Shown: piece by piece, positions 1-11,709 of the stretch
Position numbering within the stretch: the stretch's first letter is position 1
Layout: the number at the start of each line of letters is the position of its first letter
From: Magicicada septendecula
Taxonomy: Eukaryota; Arthropoda; Insecta; Hemiptera; Cicadidae
Assembly (NCBI GenBank): GCA_034769895.1
Contig: CM068372.1
Location: 437,600,958 to 437,664,957 of the forward strand
DNA length: 64,000 nt
Direction: 5' to 3'
Made by a program: the position numbers and the translations under genes
Notes under the pieces: model-generated
Told to the model about the DNA's origin: nothing
Databases searched by the model: none
What the model saw: only the letters and a program-made list of their open reading frames with translations

Positions 1-809
1 TGATGGATGATGTCATATACTAGGCATGTTTAGCAAGGAAGTTAATTCAACTTTTGGTTTTAATTGATTTGAACAAATTTTAAATAATTTCAATATGGAA
101 AAAAAATATTTTAAGAAATTTAAAAATTTTTGAATTAAAAAATTTTTTTTTGGAAGGTTGAATTTAAAATTTTTGAAAAAAAAATTTTGTTTTTGCGCCT
201 GCCAGATAATGGATATTTTTAAACTTTGATTATTTTATTGTTTGTGTACTAACCGTGTTTACTATTATTGAATTATTTTATTGAAATGTATTGTTAGACT
301 ATAGGTGTAATCACATGTTAGGTTAGGGATGTTCCTATTTTAAGAGATGTTTAATTTGATTATTTAAAAAAAAAAAAAAAAAACCTAATGAGTTGTAATT
401 TAAATAAATTTTCAAAGAATATTTCAAATTTTCCGTATATAATGTAAGTGTGTGCGTGAGCCCAGTATCTGCTAAAGGCAGCCCAGTTTGCAGAAAAAAG
501 GGGAAACATATCGGTTGAGGATCTGGCATGACCTAAGCCAGGGATTTAGGATTTTTGGGGTAGCATGATAGAAGGTGAGGTGCGCTGTGGTGCGTGTCTG
601 TTCGATTTTTCGGTGTTGGGATCTCGCACAGAGAAGTCCAGTAATTTCGTTCAGATGCGTCCATAGTCGCCAAGCCAGGGCGGTCGTTTACCCATGAGGT
701 GTAAGAACAAAAGGGGGGTTGTTGGCACCAGTTCCTCACCGGTCCTCTTAAGGGTTTTATCAATGATATTTCTTCTGTCTCGACAGAAGACCTCTCATTG
801 AGGGGGTAT
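1..809 (+). mobile_element. 3' internal region of LTR element D
   Basis: This is the noncoding 3' internal end of an LTR retrotransposon whose 5' part lies upstream of the window. It ends in a hairpin (761-800) and a G-rich polypurine tract directly before an LTR starting TGTAACGGG. Short stretches resemble the corresponding region of elements A, B and C, for example the words around 'gggatctcgca' and 'gaagtccagta'. I see no credible coding region. A poly(A) run lies at about 366-382. Confidence 0.6.
761..800 (+). other. Pre-PPT hairpin, copy D
   Basis: This is an inverted repeat of 40 nt ending just before the polypurine tract. Its outer stem is CAATGA/TCATTG and its upper stem is TCTTCTGT/ACAGAAGA around a CTCG loop. 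It occupies the same place as hairpins in elements A, B and C, but its upper stem has a different sequence that still pairs. Confidence 0.7.
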
Positions 810-1931
810 TGTAACGGGCCAAATTTTGGGTATTTTTATTTATTTACATTTTCGGGGATTTCTAAAAAATATGTGTAAATTTTATTTCAACGGTGACCAG
901 ACCAGGTGTTGAGTTGTAAGAGCAGTTTGAACAAAGACGACGTAATATCACGTTGTGCAATCGGTAGAGGAATGTACCAAGCCTCAGTTCCAAGAACTTT
1001 GTAAGAGTGTGACAGCGCGCCCATACGCATTACTCAACAAGGCGCGCGGACTGACGCGGTAGTGAATCGCCAAGATGGTGAAGAGCACATTTTCTGTTTC
1101 GTCTCCTTGACTGAGGCGACGGATATATAACTTAAGGTCCGCCCATCTCGTGACGTTAGCCAGTGCCTAACCAATATCCGGATACAACTAACACAACACC
1201 GACAGCATGAATTAAATGGGACGAAAAGACGACGAACAACCATGAGGCTTTGACTTCCAGATAAAACGACGAAATCGAGTCGGCCACGAACATATAGCCG
1301 TTCTGCCCAGTTCGTCACAAATAGTACTGGCCGGTACAACCCTATGGGGTTATCTCTTTTAAAAATTTTAAAAATGTACCAGTAAAAGTGAACTAACAGT
1401 TTTAAACCAGTGACAGTGGAGTGAATAATAGACTAGAAAATACCAAAGTCGATTTCGGACGTAACTAAATACAAAAAATGCGAACTTAATAGTTCGAACT
1501 AAAACCGCGTGCCGGCAGGGATGGGTGTTTTATTACAAAATGTTAAGGGTATTTGGAATTTAAAATGTTAAGTTTTTGTTTTAAATAATGTATGTGAGTG
1601 GGTGTGTAATGCAGGCTGGGCAACCTTAATAGGAGTAAGTAATTTGATTTAAGTAATTTAAGTATGCCAATATAAGCTGTACGAATAAGAGGTATGAAAA
1701 TTTAAAAGCAATGTGAGGAAATTTGTTGGAATTTAAATGAATTTCTAAGAGAATTAAAATATTAATTCTCTTCATGCAAAAATGAGTCGAGTCAATTATT
1801 TCAATAACCCATAACACATGTTTGCGTCTGACGTTCGTGTGAATCGGATTTCTGGACCCAGGTAGGACCTTTGCAGGTAGGTGAAAGTAATTTATGTGTT
1901 TTTATATATTTTAAAAGTGATATTAACGTCA
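810..1931 (+). repeat. LTR of element D (3' LTR, right end approximate)
   Basis: The LTR starts TGTAACGGG immediately after the hairpin and polypurine tract, as in elements A, B and C. The right boundary is uncertain. An end near 1931 (…TTAACGTCA) would give a length close to the 1.18-1.29 kb of the related LTRs. The following sequence is BEL/Pao gag, so the element may have inserted into that. No credible ORF was found inside. Confidence 0.45.
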
Positions 1932-1964
1932 CAAATTCTAATGGGTAATTTTCTACCGGCCTTA

Positions 1965-3250
1965 TTAGTGGTCATACAGATGGCGGTGGATAACTATTGA
2001 TTTATTTGTTTGTAACTTTAGTGAGCATTGGTTATTGATGGAAGATCCATCCCTGTTGGGGACATGAATTGTGGTGTGGTGACGCTTAGCACATTTTTTA
2101 CAAGAAAATTTTGATGAGCATTTTGAACTTTCGTGACCCAGACGAAGGCAATTTAAACAAAGTTTGTTTTTTACTATGACGTTTCTTCTGTCAGGGACAG
2201 AAAGCGATGTGAATTGTAAGCAGTCGATAATTCTATGTTCGCCGTTACATAGTCTATATAAATTGTTTCTGATATGAGAATGAAATGCCCCCCTAGGAGC
2301 GCTTATCTGTTTAACTGCCTTGCGATAAGGAGACTTATCGCTGTTATTTAATTTGCTCGTTGAGGTAGTCGCGTTATCAATATTTTGTAACAATTTTCTG
2401 CGTGAATTTAAAAAATTCATAAAATTATTAAAGTCAGGGAATTTATGTTCCGATAAACCCTCTTTCCACAACCGGAGAGTGTAACTGTCAAGCCTTTTAG
2501 CTAAGTAATGTATGACAATAATTTCGAATGTGTTAACTGGCAGGTTGAGATTGTTTAAAGCATTTATATTGGCTGAGAGTTCATCAATGAATTTAGATAT
2601 GCTGACTTGGGATTCTTGTTCAACCAATGTACGTCCAGGACATTCCCGACATGGTGGGCGGAGACAATTAGCTTACTGTCATATCTATTCTTCAACAGAT
2701 CGATAGCCACCGCATAATTCTCATGAGTGATTGGTAATGACTTTATTACGTTGAGCGCCTAGCCATATAATGACGAATGCAAATAGTGAAGTTTCTGTAT
2801 GTCCATCAGATCGGCTCTGACGTGAATTAGTTCAAGAAAAATGTGATAATAATGCTGCCACTCAATAATACTACCCGCAAACCGTGGTAATTTGATCGGT
2901 TCCAACTGCATGGGGGGTGTTTTAAGATGTTTACTTTCAGCATTAATTAATGGTTTCTGGTTCATATGCTCAACTTGCTCCAGCAGGTGTTGCAATTTAC
3001 ACTCTATGTTACAAAGATCGTCTTCCGTTTGTACCCTATCACTCGCTAAAGCAAAGTCCGCTTCCTCGGATTCGATTTGGGATTGAATCTCATCGTATTT
3101 GGTGGATAATTCCATCAAATGTCGAAGTTTTATTTTTAGCACATGATGATCGCTGGTTTCCAAATCAAAGTTATCCGCGAAAGTATTTACGCGGGATATT
3201 GAGGCTTTAATTGTGCCTCGTTTTTTTATTAGAGCCTTTACATCTGCCAT
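1965..3250 (-). pseudogene. BEL/Pao retrotransposon gag (truncated, frameshifted)
   Basis: This is the gag of a BEL/Pao LTR retrotransposon, read from 3250 downward. The first part (3250-2759) starts MADVKALIKKRGTIKAS, has a coiled-coil-like helical region and then LPRFAGSIIEWQHYYHIF, typical of the DUF1759 gag family. After a frame break near 2700-2760 it continues (2627-1965) with a helical domain and a zinc-knuckle-like cluster, LCLNCLRLGHESSKC followed by CKKCAKRHHTTIH. It stops at 1965, before any protease or RT, so pol is missing and element D probably cut it off. Family membership is clear, but it cannot encode a working element. Confidence 0.85.
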
Positions 3251-5090
3251 TATTACAAATTAAGAAAAAATAAAAATACTTTGGAAGAATTTGAGCATAG
3301 AGCATGTGAACCATAAACCCAAGTTTTGATAATCTGAATACGTTGCGGTAGCTAGCGATCGTTATCTATATGAACATAATACTTGCTAGAATATATGCTT
3401 ACTCTCTCTATTAATAAAACTTTGTTGGCAATTAAAAATTATTAAAATCATGAATTTAAATGACAGTAACATATATTTTTATCTTTAATGTTTGAACTCA
3501 CAATGAACTGCCAACCACTTACTAACTTGTATTGTGTAATGGTGGTGTGTGTTTATACAAGGGTGTTAAAAAATAACTGCTAAATGTAAAATATTGCTTG
3601 AAACGCTAAGTATGAGTAAAAGTTCATAGTCACGTGGACGTTGCTCCAGACGTGATGAAGCGTGATGAAGCTGGCTTCGATCCCGTTGCTCGATCCTGTT
3701 AGGAGCTGTTGCACCTCTTGTCTCTACTGGTCAGATGATGCCTTATGTTGTAGCCCTCCATAATTTAAAGCTGTGGAACTTTTTTACGTGAAATCGCAAA
3801 TGCTGTCCTGCCGTGTCCCGTCGTCTCTGGTCTACTGCTCCGCCGAATCTTGTCGTGTTGATTGTGATGTAATTTACAAAAATGGTGTCGCTCAGGGCGA
3901 AAATGGTGTCGCTTGTGGATGAAAATGTGGTCGCTCAGGACCAAGAAATGCCCATAAGGCCAAAGTAATATGCGGTCGCTTGTGGACCAAGAAATGCTGC
4001 CCGTAGGGCGAGAATAAATCTGGTTCGGTTGGACCAAAAATGTTGCCGTTTTTGGGCCAAAAATATGATATCCGTCCCATGAGGACCAAAAATGTTGTCG
4101 CTGCGGACAAAGAAATGCAGTCGCTTGTGGACCAAAAATAAGAAATCCTGCCCGTGAGGACCAAAAATGTTGCGCATTGGAAGCTCTTGAGAATCTTGAG
4201 TTGTTCCAAAAACGCTATGTAGAAAAGGCTGGGTTTTAGACGAAAAGAAGTGGACTGTAATTCTGTTGTATGATATGCATTTATTGAAACATTAAATTTT
4301 ATAGACCATTGTCGACACGTGCGGATGTTTTGAGGCCATAACGCCCATAAAATTAGCTTTGAAAGAAGTCGCAGTCCACAGTAAATGGACGCAGGTTGTC
4401 TGAATAAATTAGTGAGTACGATACATGAAAATAATTAAGATGATCCAGAAGCCGCGGCTGGAAGAGAGATTTTTAACGAGAGTACAGCTCGGAGCCTGGT
4501 TATAAACTAAAACTAACTTGTCTACCGTCAGTAAGGCTGACTGCTGGCAGCGCTTGATAAGCAAGTGACGTCATCCGCGCGTGTCGCATTGCAGTGGTAC
4601 GGCGCACAGCTGATAAATAAAGTACAAAGTTTGAACACCAGTAATCCTACTAAATTAATATTCACACTCCCTTAATCGGTCTATCACCCATACTTATGTA
4701 TATAGCCGTGTTCCAAAGTTCTATCATCTTAGATTACCCTGATCTAAACCCCCCAGTTGTATTTCTAAGTTCACCAATTTAGAATATTAAGCCAAATCCA
4801 CGGTCAGGGTTCAGTTCTGACCGCCGTGACCGCCCAAAAATGGGGAATCGCATTTACCATATCTTTTGTATGGTTTATATCTACACATTGATAACTTAAA
4901 CCTAATTAATTTTGATGACCAACTACAAACAGGGCCACCATTTTTTTTTTTTACTCAAATGGTGCCAAACAATTCACCCATTACCTTAATGCTTAATCTA
5001 AAGGTTATAATTTCATGTACCCCCCAATTCATTATAAAATAATCTGTATTTATTCGCCATGATTTTAATGAATTAAAAGAATAATTACCA
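3251..5090. other. Noncoding stretch between BEL gag and gypsy integrase
   Basis: I see no credible gene. The part next to 3250 is probably the 5' UTR/LTR of the BEL element on the - strand, but LTR boundaries and a primer-binding site could not be fixed. A degenerate minisatellite lies at 3880-4185. The part near 5090 is the 3' end of the gypsy element. No left-hand gypsy LTR matching 10288-11259 was found. Confidence 0.5.
3880..4185. repeat. Degenerate minisatellite
   Basis: This is an array of imperfect short units built from words such as 'gtcgcttgtggaccaa', 'aaaaatgttg' and 'gcccgtgaggaccaaaa'. Units vary between roughly 25 and 40 bp. Open frames across it are by-products of the repeat and give the same peptide words in all frames. 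Confidence 0.75.
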
Positions 5091-6020
5091 TTAATCATGT
5101 AAATAGTACCTTTTTAACTGTGTTACATTATAGGTTCCCTTTATTTCTCGGGTTTGCAAGTCTATTAAAACATAAGCATTTTCCATTTTTACTTCACTAA
5201 CCTCATAGGGACTGTCGTATAACAAGAAGAATTTTTTAATTTCTTTATCCAAAGCTGATGATTGATCATGGTTTTTTATTAATACCAGTTGCCCTACCTC
5301 ATATTTGATGGGTGTTAAATTCCTATCATGTCCCCTTTTCTGTTGTTCTGCTTTACTCAAAAGCCGCTCCTTGGCAAGCACCAGTTTTCTCCCATGTGGT
5401 ACCTCAGTTTGCGTTGGAAATTTTATTAGTTCCTCTATTATGTGTGATGGCCTCCTCCGAAACATTAACTCATGAGGACTGTAACTAGTGGACTCATGTA
5501 AGCTACAGTTAATGTACCCTTCTATTTTATTCACAGATGTGGCCCACAACGAATGTTTTTGGTGGCAGAAGGTTCTAAACATACGCCCTAATTCCCGCAT
5601 AACACGCTCACTAGGATTTGATTGGGGATGATATACTGATGTATGTTTAACTAAAATATTTTCCCAACCTAACGTTTCCCTCCAGGTGTTGCTGGTAAAC
5701 TGAGAACCATGATCCAATAATATTATTTTAGGTCTACCTACTTCAGCAATGTATTCACTGACTATCTTCCTAGCTAGTACCAAAGATGCAGCTTTTTTAA
5801 TAGGGTACAATTTTGCAAATTTGGTAAAAACATCTAGTACAACAAATAAATAAATCACTCCTCGACTTTTGGGTAGAGGGCCATATAAATCAACAGCAAC
5901 TATTGCTAAAGGACTGTCTGGTATTACATGGTGCATTAAACCCTCCTGTTTACGATTATTTACCTTGGCTTTCTGACATATTTCACAAGCTTTTAACATT
6001 CTACGTACGGTTTTTTCCAT
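5091..6020 (-). pseudogene. Ty3/gypsy integrase (zinc cysteines, DDE core, C-terminus)
   Basis: This is the integrase part of a gypsy pol, which inserts the cDNA into host DNA. The CEICQ cysteine pair of the HHCC zinc domain is near the N-terminus. The catalytic core shows the three acidic residues in order: VAVDLYGPL, LLDHGSQFTS and NPSERVMREL. A basic C-terminal domain follows and ends …LKRYYLHD. The histidine half of the HHCC domain lies in the next ORF upstream (YGHVGPKKSSDIL), separated by a stop near 6021-6030. The catalytic core itself looks undamaged. No chromodomain was recognised. Confidence 0.9.
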
Positions 6021-6030
6021 ATTATTAAAT

Positions 6031-7821
6031 TTACAAGACTCTTAATATGTCACTGGATTTCTTGGGACCTACATGACCATACCTCAAATTACAATCTTTC
6101 ACTACTTCGGATATTAAAACTTCAGGAATGCATACTTCCCTATCATCACTTTGTTCATTCGTACGGTGAAATAAATGTTTATCATACAAACTAAATTGTT
6201 TTTCCCATTTGTTAGATATATTGGGTATCTGATTTAATGCTATTATTATTTTACCAAGTTCTGTATCTTTTCTTTGTTCTGTGGCTAGGTTATGTATTAA
6301 TTTTTTCATATCTACTCCCTCCACTTCTTTGATTATAAATATTTTGTATGCATTTGCCATATCTACCTCAGTATTATTATCAAAATCAGTTCTAGATAGG
6401 ACATCAGCTACTATGTTTTCTTTACCCCTACAATACTCGATGGTTAAGTCATACTCTTGTAGTATTAACATCCAACGCACTAACCTACCATGTGTTAGTT
6501 TACAGTTTTTTAAAAATGTTAAGGCTTGATGGTCTGATCTTATTATTATTTTGTTTCCTAACAAATATGTCCTGAATTTTTTACAGGCGAAAACTATTGA
6601 TAGTGCTTCCTTTTCCATTATTGTATAGTTCTTTTCGCTAGCTACTAAAGATCTACTTGTAAAAGCTATCACTTTATGGTTACCATCCCCATCTAACTGA
6701 AATATTTCTACCCCCAAAGCTATGTCCGATGCATCGGTATGTATGTAAAATGGTTCTATAAAATTAGGATGAGCTAATATGACAGTGTTTAAAAACTTAT
6801 TTTTTATTTGCTCAAAAACAGTTTGCTCTTCTAAACCCCATTGCCATCGGTTACCTTTATTTAACAAATGCCCCAGTTGTACCATTAAGTAAGAATACTT
6901 TTCTACGAATTGCCTATAATAATTACACAGGCCTAAAAAACTTTGCAGTTGTTTCACATTCTTATGTACTGGAAAATTTTGTATTATCTCTACCTTTTTA
7001 GGATCGGTACTGATACCCTTGGCTGAAATTATGTGGCCTAAAAAATTAACCTGTTCCTTTAAAAATTCTGACTTCTTAAACTTGACAGTTATGCCATACT
7101 CATGCAATTTACTTAGTACTCTATCTAACCTTTCACAATGTGTATTAATATCTGGTGAAGTTATTACTATGTCGTCTATATAAACAGTTGTAAACTCTAA
7201 AATCTCTCTCCCTAACACGTAGTCTAAACATTTAATAAAAATTGAGACACTTACGTTCAGTCCAAAAGGCAATCTACAAAACTGATAGTTCCTTCCATTC
7301 TATAGGAATGCTACATACTTGCGAGACCCTTCCTCCAATTCTATTTGCCAATATCCAGCCGTTAAGTCCAATATCGTAATATACTTTGTCCCATTGAAAC
7401 GTTGTAGAATCTCGCTCACCGGTTCTGATGACTCTCTATCTGGAATAATTATTTTGTCACTACTAAAGGGTTAGAATATGGTGAGGTGGATTTTTCTATT
7501 ATCCCTTCTGCTAACATCTTGTTTATTTCCTCTTGTACTAACCCCCCTTTTAGAGTATGGTACCGGATATGCTTTAGGCGCAAAAGGTGTTTTTTCTTTA
7601 ACAATTAATCTACCTTTAAAACCCTTTACTAGACCTGGTTCATCTGAAAAAACGAATTTATTTTTATCTATTACTTGTACTATTCTCTCCCTATCTTGAT
7701 AACTAAACTCCCCAGTTTTATATAGATTTTTATTCATTTTTTCAACCCAACTATCTTCAGTTCCAAATAATTCATGACTATTTACCCTTAAATTACAATA
7801 ATAATCATCAAGTGTCGGCAT
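6031..7821 (-). pseudogene. Ty3/gypsy reverse transcriptase and RNase H
   Basis: Reverse transcriptase reads from 7821 downward. The N-terminal piece (7821-7471) ends in a frame break. The missing middle can be read at 7470-7275 in another frame and includes ILDLTAGYWQIELEEGSRK with the first catalytic Asp. The long piece (7272-6031) starts in the palm at MPFGLN, has the YIDD catalytic motif, the thumb (FLGHIISAKGI, LGLCNYYRQF) and RNase H (HTDAS, IMEKEALS, SDHQALTF, ADVLSR). It ends in the N-terminus of integrase. At least two disabling breaks are present, so it is a relic. Confidence 0.9.
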
Positions 7822-8250
7822 TCATTTATGTCATTATCGGATACTAAAATTCCCTTACTAATTATTTTTAATGCTTTTATTTCTACAGCTCTTTTTCGTA
7901 TAAATGGTATTTCAATTATATTATTTTCATTGTTTAATTTCATAGTCTGCGTATAATAGTTTAACTCAGCTTTAAAATTATTTAAAAAATCATTACCCAT
8001 TATTGCCCCCATATTCAAACCTGGAGTGACTAAAAAAGGTACATTTATTGTGTGTTTATTTATTTTTAGCTGTAACATTATTTGCTTAGTTACTCTTTTA
8101 CTCCGAACACCTGTTACACCTATAACACTAATTCCCAATACTTGTAGTTATGGAATTGTCTCAGTGGTTTGATTTTTTTATTTTTTCAAAAATTTTATCA
8201 TAGCGGTAAGTTCACTCCCTGAATCTACTAGAAAGGAGTAGTTGGAATTG
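7788..8250 (-). pseudogene. Ty3/gypsy aspartic protease
   Basis: This is the retroviral-type protease. The active-site motif VDSGSELTAM reads at about 8196-8230 on the - strand. The downstream flap and second half (GLNMGAIMGNDFLNNFKAEL) lie in the ORF from 8138 to 7788. The two parts are separated by a frame disruption near 8140. The protease precedes RT, in the normal gag-PR-RT-RH-IN order of Ty3/gypsy elements. Confidence 0.8.
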
Positions 8251-10199
8251 AACACTTCGGCTTCGAATTCTGCCATGCTAAAATTACTGCTACTCTCACC
8301 TACTTCTTCATCGGATAATTCATTATGTATATTGGTAATAAGAGACCCTATTGTTACTTTGTTTCTAGACGGCTGGGGACTTTCCTTTTCAACCGTCCTT
8401 ATTAGTTTAACTGTGCTGGAGGTGGTGGTTCGTTGTAAGCCCCCCTATGATTCCCTCTACTATTGTGATTATCAGAAGGTGCTTCTATACCCCTAGTCTC
8501 ATTTATGTTGCAACATATCCCCCTTTCCCTCTGTGGTTCAAATTTCCCGGCATTCCCCTACTACTGGTAAAACCTCTCCCTCTATTATTACCTCTACACT
8601 CATTACTATAATTTTCCCTTCTATTATATTCAACTATTATCAACCCCTTGATTATAATTAGCTTCTCTCCCTTGGGCACCATCCCTAGGACCCCCGACAT
8701 CTGTAACACTGATTTCGAGAACTATTATAGTTGCTAGCTCTATAATTAGGGTGTGGACATAACCACGTACCCCCCTCTGATCTACTCATATTATTATCAT
8801 GTCTAATAAAATGGTCTGGTTGTCTTAACTCGGTATTTATTGGCCTCGACTCTCTATCTGTAAATTGATATTTATTGTCTTCTTCTTCTTTCATACTCTG
8901 GTAAGCTTCTAATATTTTCTCTAACTCAGCTGTATCAGTAAACTCCCGGGTTCTAATTGTGGATCGTATGTCTTTAGGTAAATGTTTACTAACATACCTT
9001 ATAAAAGATGAAAGAGGCATTGGTGGTTCTAAATATTTAACGTGGCTATATAGTCGCGTCACATACGCCGTAATGCTCATATGTTTAATATTAAAACTAC
9101 CCCATCCCATTATTGTGCTGCGTAAACCCTCTTGTTTTTCCTCTGACCAATATTTATTTTTAAACGCTCGCTCAAATTCATCAAAGTTTGCCCAATTATC
9201 ATTATGAGCGTCCGCCCAAATTTTAGCATCCCCTTTAAAATATTTCAAAATCCGTACTAATTTTATTTCCCAACTTTCTTTGTTATACTTATTGAAACTT
9301 TTTATGGAATTTAAAAATTGTATGGGGTTCACTCCCTTACCCTCATTACTGAAATAACCTAATTCAACATCAACGTTCACTCTCTCACACATATTGGTTA
9401 GTCTTTGATTAATTTCTAGGCTTAGATCTTCTCTAACTTTTATTATTTCTTGTTCATGTTCTGTGTTTTCGCTTTTCAAATTAGGTACACTAGTTTTAAT
9501 TGTATCAAGTTGTTCAGTATTACTTTTGAATTCATTATTCACACTCTCTTGTAGCTTATTTGCTTTTTTAATCCGTTCACATTCATCAATCACACCTTGA
9601 ACATTACTTTCAATTTTGTCAGTCTGTTTTTTAAATTTGTTAGTTAATACATCAAATTTTTTGTCCGTCTCTAGCAGTTTCTTGTCCTGCTTTTCACTAA
9701 TTATTTTTATGTCAACTTTTATCTCGGTCTGTATTTTATTTATTTTTATAGTCATTTCACCTTTCACTCTCGCAATAGTCTCACTCTGTTTCTCTAGTTT
9801 ATTATTTATGTCAACAAACTTCTCGCTCACTCCCTTAAAACTCTCATTCATACTTTCAAATTGGTTGTTCATACTTAAATTACTCATTTTTATTTCGCTT
9901 CTTATATTCACAAATTTGTTAATTATTTCAGTTTTCAGCTCTATGTTACTTGCATTTATCTCCGACTTGATTTCAGTTTTCATTCCTGACATCATTTCCT
10001 TAATCAGCGCTAATTGATTAAATATATTTACCTCGTTATTTCTACTACACTCAGCTTCGACCATTTCATTTACATTTACTATTCCGCCTACATTCTCGAC
10101 ATTTTCATTCGTGGTTACCATACTATCTTGTGTAACATTCAACACTGACCCCACATCTGCACTTTCATCTAAATTTGTATTTACGTCTTTCTCTGCCAT
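8251..10199 (-). pseudogene. Ty3/gypsy gag (coiled-coil N-terminus, capsid, partial zinc knuckle)
   Basis: This is the gag polyprotein, read from ATG at 10199 (MAEKDVNTNLDES). Residues ~60-240 are a long, charged coiled coil of repeated EIK/NNKLE-like heptads. Residues ~280-440 are a capsid-like domain with LVRILKYFKGDAKIWADAHN and YVTRLYSHVKYLEPPMPL. The main frame ends at 8685 in NQCYRCRGS, the start of a CCHC knuckle, after which a Gly/Arg-rich tail is frameshifted (8709-8503). The coiled-coil N-terminus is similar in style to the short gag-like ORFs of LTR elements A and B. Confidence 0.85.
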
Positions 10200-10270
10200 T
10201 TTTCGACTAAATTGTAAATCAACTTTAATGTAAATAATGTAAATTTCAACTTTAATTTACAATGTCCAAC

Positions 10271-10286
10271 TGTTACCGGGCGCCAA
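10271..10286 (-). other. Primer-binding site of gypsy element
   Basis: On the - strand this reads TTGGCGCCCGGTAACA, directly downstream of the 5' LTR end. The TGGCGCCC core is the usual tRNA-primer match of this kind of element and also occurs in elements A and B. Confidence 0.7.
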
Positions 10287-10287
10287 C

Positions 10288-11259
10288 TGAAGTATTATTC
10301 AGTAATCAATTATTAAATGAATATGATTTTATCTGTAATGTTTGATCCAGGAATTCGTTTAGTGTACTTTGGCAGAGAACAGTGGGCAAATACAAATAAC
10401 TAAATGCGTATATCAAGTAAAATATAACATTATTTATTTTCTTTCGAGAACATAAAACATCATGAACACACTTATTCCGCCTTAAGGCGTAAAACTGATT
10501 ACCAATAACTATTACATCAAAATACGGCTACGTATATCAAAGATTATGCAAACTCAACACTTCTTGTTAGGCCTATATTCATATTTTTCACTCACACACT
10601 CATACACATTTACATACTTTAAGTTTTTTGTTGAGCTCAACTTTAAAAATTGCCAGTATTTAATTATTACTTCCCTTGATTATGCGTTGAATGTCACCAC
10701 ATGGGACGTCTCCTCGTGGCATGCACTGTTTTGCTGTTTTCACTTTTACGTTTTTACGTGTTACTGCCGAACTGTCAACTTATTTTAATTAGTTACTGTT
10801 ATTGATGAATATTTAGCCAAATACTGTTTTCACTTTGAAATATATATAAAAATTCACATTTTTGTTGTATGCGGGCGCCCGCGATTTCGTTATGTAACTT
10901 TCTTGCTGCTACACTGTGCACAAGATGGTGGTCGATTGACTTTCAGTGTTAAAAATTTCCGTTTGTGTCGTCTCTAAACTGATTCACTCCGCTTCCCGGT
11001 ATACGTCTCGTCCTCGGTACTGTAACGTTCCGCTGAGCTTGGTATCACCTTTTTAACTTGTAACGAACTGACTTTCGTCAACTGCATACTGGCGGAATTA
11101 ATCAGTGGCTATAAATAGATTTTTGTTATAATTTCATAACCATATATGGTCATGAAAACATTTACTGGCTTCGCCTCCCCTCAAAGGGGCCTCATCTGCA
11201 CATGTTATACAATTCATAAAATTACCCAATAATATTTATGTAAATTTAGACCCATTACA
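10288..11259 (-). repeat. 5' LTR of the gypsy element
   Basis: The LTR lies between the primer-binding site and flanking DNA. On the - strand it starts TGTAATGGG and ends CTTCA, so it keeps TG…CA ends and the TGTAAYGGG start seen in elements A to D. Its partner 3' LTR was not found left of the integrase, so the element is truncated there. Confidence 0.75.
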
Positions 11260-11709
11260 GTACGAGAGCTAGTACACACCATCCTACACACGCAAACTCG
11301 CTTCTCGGAATAGGCGATCGAAAATATGAGTGCGGAGCAACCGCAAGGTGACAAAACTTTTTCCATGTATCAGCTAGTGCAGTGGTTCCCAAACTTTTCA
11401 GTCCGCGGACCCCCTCTAAAAAATTAAAAATTTCATGGACCTTGTCTGTTATAAAATAAAACAAACCGTAAATATGATACTAACTCTTATATTTTAATTA
11501 AAATGTATTAAAATCAAAATTCTTTTAACTTGCAAAATTATATTATTAATGATATCAAACAGTTTAATGTGAAGAATGAATCTGTCTTGAACGTAGCTTT
11601 GCAATATTAGGTTTAATGTCTAATAATTTCAATATGAAGTTACTCTCGACATCAAGTTTATTTCTTAACTTTGCAACCTCGGCTCTATCTTTCCAGCCAC
11701 ATGTGTTGT

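Larger units (their letters stand above)
5091..11259 (-). mobile_element. Decayed Ty3/gypsy retrotransposon (E)
   Basis: Gag, protease, RT, RNase H and integrase occur in the standard order on the - strand, with a primer-binding site and one LTR. The coding region has several frameshifts and stops. No env gene was seen. The right end (11259) is sharp, and the left end is open because the 3' LTR is missing. Confidence 0.88.

Noticed and set aside
1034-1339. 101-codon ORF on the - strand in the element D LTR
   Set aside because: No known domain is visible and it lies in an LTR whose relatives have no ORF at this place.
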